DNA of 64,000 bases from Bradyrhizobium yuanmingense (GTDB taxonomy: Bacteria > Pseudomonadota > Alphaproteobacteria > Rhizobiales > Xanthobacteraceae), in assembly GCF_900094575.1 (NCBI RefSeq), contig NZ_FMAE01000009.1, positions 248,001 through 312,000 of the forward strand. The letters are read 5' to 3'. The first letter of the stretch is position 1, and every line of letters starts with the position of its first letter. Below, piece after piece: positions 63,693 through 64,000 of this stretch. The translations under genes and the position numbers were made by a program. Below the pieces are notes generated by a model, which did not search any database, had not been told where the DNA came from, and saw only the letters and a program-made list of their open reading frames with translations.

Positions 63693-64000
63693 CTATTTCA
63701 CCGCGCCAAAGGTGAGCCCGCGCACGAGCTGCTTCTGGCTGAACCAACCCAGGACGAGAATCGGCGCGATCGCCAGCGTGGACGCCGCCGACAGTTTTGC
63801 CCAGAACAGCCCTTCGGGGCTCGAATAGGAGGCGATGAACGTGGTGAGCGGCGCAGCGCTCGAGGTGGACAGGTTCAGCGTCCAGAACGCCTCGTTCCAG
63901 GCCAGGATCAGATTGAGCAACAGCGTGGACGCCAGTCCCGGGATCGCCATCGGCGTCAGCACATAGACCAGCTCGCGGCCGATCGTGGCGCCGTCCATGC
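63693..64000 (-). CDS. sugar ABC transporter permease (MalG-like), C-terminal part
   Basis: The last 100 or so residues of a MalG-type permease are present and the frame continues off the window edge. The segment ends in KQLVRGLTFGAVK, the normal C-terminus of this family. Two hydrophobic stretches are visible, GLASTLLLNLILAWNEAFW and ASTLAIAPILVLGWF. The coupling EAA loop must lie just outside. It is 14 bases upstream of the ATPase gene and is part of the same sugar operon. Confidence 0.88.
   Translation of the reverse strand, partial: MDGATIGRELVYVLTPMAIPGLASTLLLNLILAWNEAFWTLNLSTSSAAPLTTFIASYSSPEGLFWAKLSAASTLAIAPILVLGWFSQKQLVRGLTFGAVK

Overview
The window is GC-rich, densely packed DNA with strong third-position GC bias. 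Its gene content fits an alphaproteobacterium of the Bradyrhizobium / Rhodopseudomonas type: an aerobic (oxygen-dependent) cobalamin pathway, many LysR regulators, Dpp-type ABC importers and a polyol-type sugar locus. This placement rests on gene content and style, not on a database search. No rRNA, tRNA, CRISPR array, insertion sequence or phage gene was seen.

Layout. Positions 1-7707 (minus strand) hold a catabolic operon: hydantoinase/oxoprolinase subunits A and B, a class III aminotransferase, an acyl-CoA ligase, an N-carbamoyl-D-amino-acid hydrolase-type amidase, and the start of a flavin-reductase-like gene. Positions 8171-12260 hold a TonB-dependent siderophore-type receptor and a PepSY membrane protein behind a cobalamin riboswitch. 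Positions 12368-35164 hold a nearly complete cobalamin locus. It covers corrin ring synthesis by the aerobic route (cobA, I, G, J, M, F, K, L, H), a,c-diamide synthesis (cobB), cobalt insertion (cobN, cobW), adenosylation (cobO), amidation (cobQ), aminopropanol attachment (cobC, cobD), nucleotide loop assembly (cobU, cobS, cobT, a phosphatase) and lower-ligand synthesis (bluB). Two more minus-strand cobalamin riboswitches head the cbiM-cobF-cobT unit and the DUF1636-cobW-N-G-H-I-J unit. The cobaltochelatase subunits CobS and CobT (P. denitrificans naming) and the reductase CobR are not in the window.

Positions 35293-39017 hold a periplasmic binding protein translationally coupled to a hybrid histidine kinase with an HPt domain. 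Positions 39206-43726 hold a small secreted protein, a LysR regulator divergent from a ring-cleaving dioxygenase/esterase pair, and a CorA-type metal transporter. Positions 43920-47998 hold an arginase-fold protein with an altered metal ligand, then a StyA-type flavin monooxygenase, an EthD protein and a StyB-type flavin reductase beside a LysR regulator. Positions 48461-49226 hold two small hypothetical genes.

Positions 49435-59237 hold a dipeptide-type ABC importer flanked by two amidases, one of them frameshifted, and a LysR regulator. Positions 59244-64000 hold a sugar/polyol locus (two kinases, a short-chain dehydrogenase, a sugar ABC ATPase, a permease cut by the window edge).

The most notable observations are the riboswitch-controlled siderophore-type receptor, cobK wedged antisense with overlaps at both ends in an otherwise minus-strand run, the binding-protein/kinase pair, the StyA-EthD-StyB set and the decayed amidase. 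Where gene starts were ambiguous, the choice and its reason are given in each entry.
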